A stretch of 64,000 nucleotides of DNA from Anaerobacillus arseniciselenatis (GTDB lineage Bacteria > Bacillota > Bacilli > Bacillales > Anaerobacillaceae). The stretch is from contig NZ_MLQQ01000018.1 in NCBI RefSeq assembly GCF_001865995.1, positions 1 to 64,000 on the forward strand, written 5' to 3'. The notes beneath the pieces are model-generated. The model saw only the letters and a program-made list of their open reading frames with translations. It had not been told where the DNA came from and searched no databases. A program made the translations under genes and the position numbers. The stretch's first letter is position 1. Every line of letters begins with the position of its first letter. Shown here piece by piece: positions 62,972 through 64,000 of this stretch.

Positions 62972-63980
62972 TTTCACAAAACTTATTCAAAATGAAAACA
63001 TGAAAATTTATCGTCGCCCAGGAACATGGGTGATGTATGGTCTCCTAATATTAATGCTTTTAATTGTAGGTATGTTTACAAAATTTCTTTTAGATGATCC
63101 GAGTGGCCAAGTAACTGGTGCTGATAATAACGGTCAAATTCAAGTAACCATGGAGGAAGAATTTGTTAGTAATGATGATTGGCATCAAGCCGTGCATTCT
63201 AGGAATATACAATTGCAAATGATGATTGATGATCCTAATATTCCGTCTGCAGTAAAGGATCGATATTCTCAAGAGATTATCATTAACGAATATCGACTTG
63301 AGCACGACATTCCTCCAGTAGAAACGAAAAGTTATTGGGGTTACATGACTTCTACTGTTAATTTAATTAGCTTAATTACGATGTTTACCATTATCGTTGC
63401 AGCGGGGATCGTTGCTGGAGAATTTTCATGGGGAACGATTAAGTTGTTGTTAATTCGTCCAGTATCAAGAGCAAAAATTTTACTTTCAAAATATATCGCT
63501 ACTTTTGTTTTTGCACTATCGATGTTACTAGCTCTTTTCTTGTTTTCGTTTGCGATTGGCGGGTTATTTTTTGGGTTTTCGGCAATCACACAACCACATT
63601 TAGTTTTTACAAATGGTGAAGTGATCGAACGTAACATGTTTACCCATTTGTTTATGCTTTATGGTTTAAGTAGTGTTGAACTATTAATGATGGCGACTTT
63701 CGCATTTATGATTTCAACGGTATTTCGAAGTAGTTCTTTGGCGATTGGTTTAGCGTTGTTTTTAATGTTCACAGGAACTCAACTTGTTCATGTTCTCAGC
63801 CAATATGAATGGGTGAAATACATTTTATTTGCGAATACGTATTTAGCACAATATATTGAAGGAACCCCAATTGTTGAAGGGATGACGATGACATTCTCAC
63901 TTGTGATGTTAGCTATTTATTTTGTTGCCTTTAATGCGCTCTCTTGGATTATTTTTCAAAAACGTGATGTAGCTGCGTAA
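62964..63980 (+). CDS. ABC-2-type permease
   Basis: This 338-residue membrane subunit has one N-terminal helix (about 22-42), a ~80-residue outside loop and five more helices (ITMFTIIVAAGIVAGEFSWG, then LLLIRPVSRAKILLSKY). The GEFSWGTIKLLLIRPVSR loop is the ABC-2 signature. It pairs with the preceding ATPase as an exporter; substrate unknown (lantibiotic/bacitracin-type immunity is common for this class). A TTG start lies in the ATPase overlap. Confidence 0.93.
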   Translation: MFNFTKLIQNENMKIYRRPGTWVMYGLLILMLLIVGMFTKFLLDDPSGQVTGADNNGQIQVTMEEEFVSNDDWHQAVHSRNIQLQMMIDDPNIPSAVKDRYSQEIIINEYRLEHDIPPVETKSYWGYMTSTVNLISLITMFTIIVAAGIVAGEFSWGTIKLLLIRPVSRAKILLSKYIATFVFALSMLLALFLFSFAIGGLFFGFSAITQPHLVFTNGEVIERNMFTHLFMLYGLSSVELLMMATFAFMISTVFRSSSLAIGLALFLMFTGTQLVHVLSQYEWVKYILFANTYLAQYIEGTPIVEGMTMTFSLVMLAIYFVAFNALSWIIFQKRDVAA

Positions 63981-64000
63981 AGATATGTTAAAATAAACGA

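Overview
The window looks like chromosome of a low-G+C, endospore-forming Bacillaceae with anaerobic capacity. Spore genes (sspP, sspO, sspN, tlp, a sleL-type LysM/GH18 enzyme, a YhcN/YlaJ lipoprotein) and the order sspP-sspO-acnA ... thioesterase-tlp recall the citB-yneP neighbourhood of Bacillus subtilis. A complete selenocysteine (Sec) system and a two-gene 2-hydroxyacyl-CoA dehydratase-like pair are not typical of B. subtilis and point to an anaerobic or facultative relative (Anaerobacillus-like is a guess, not proven).

Layout. 1-7,500 is an accessory island: small membrane ORFs, a decayed stretch, three adjacent tyrosine recombinases (a RIT, recombinase-in-trio, arrangement), an unknown HTH-like protein, an excisionase and a Tn916-type integrase whose gene ends about 100 bp from the 3' end of tRNA-Sec. 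7,565-17,790 is the selenium locus: tRNA-Sec, a CNNM/CBS membrane protein, selB, an overlapping glycosyltransferase, a LysR regulator, selD (itself read through an in-frame UGA as Sec17), a divergent CxxU Rdx/SelW-like selenoprotein, and selA. 17,881-24,453 carries spore proteins, aconitase, DUF1657/DUF421 genes and an FbpB-like peptide. 24,653-27,282 is a Ku/LigD end-joining operon with LigD split into two overlapping genes. 27,649-44,485 holds membrane proteins, a spore-cortex hydrolase, a CopC-CopD pair, a double-AAA ATPase, thioesterase, tlp, nadE, a PHP phosphoesterase, an RNase H-like protein, metA (acetyl-CoA-type by its Glu111) and a duplicated P-loop protein. 44,897-49,848 is the dehydratase-activator pair. 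50,143-63,980 holds a YkuI-like degenerate EAL protein, an MFS carrier, a chemoreceptor, lipoproteins, a YwpF homologue, an RIC/ScdA Fe-S repair protein, a cyclophilin and an ABC exporter.

The intergenic space is unusually rich in repeats. There are five ~118-bp palindromic elements with an internal hairpin that covaries, six larger GTCCC/GTGTCA palindromes, a GGTTTGTTGGTTAG family, two smaller families, and two elements (30,484-31,562 and 56,889-57,298) bounded by related ~20-bp inverted ends and filled with 52-bp (and in one case also 51-bp) tandem repeats.

How the genes fit together: SelD makes selenophosphate, SelA converts Ser-tRNA-Sec to Sec-tRNA, and SelB delivers it at UGA codons followed by a hairpin. 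Both visible selenoprotein genes, selD and rdx, are divergently transcribed inside the same locus. The LysR regulator and the glycosyltransferase are candidate new members of this selenium module.
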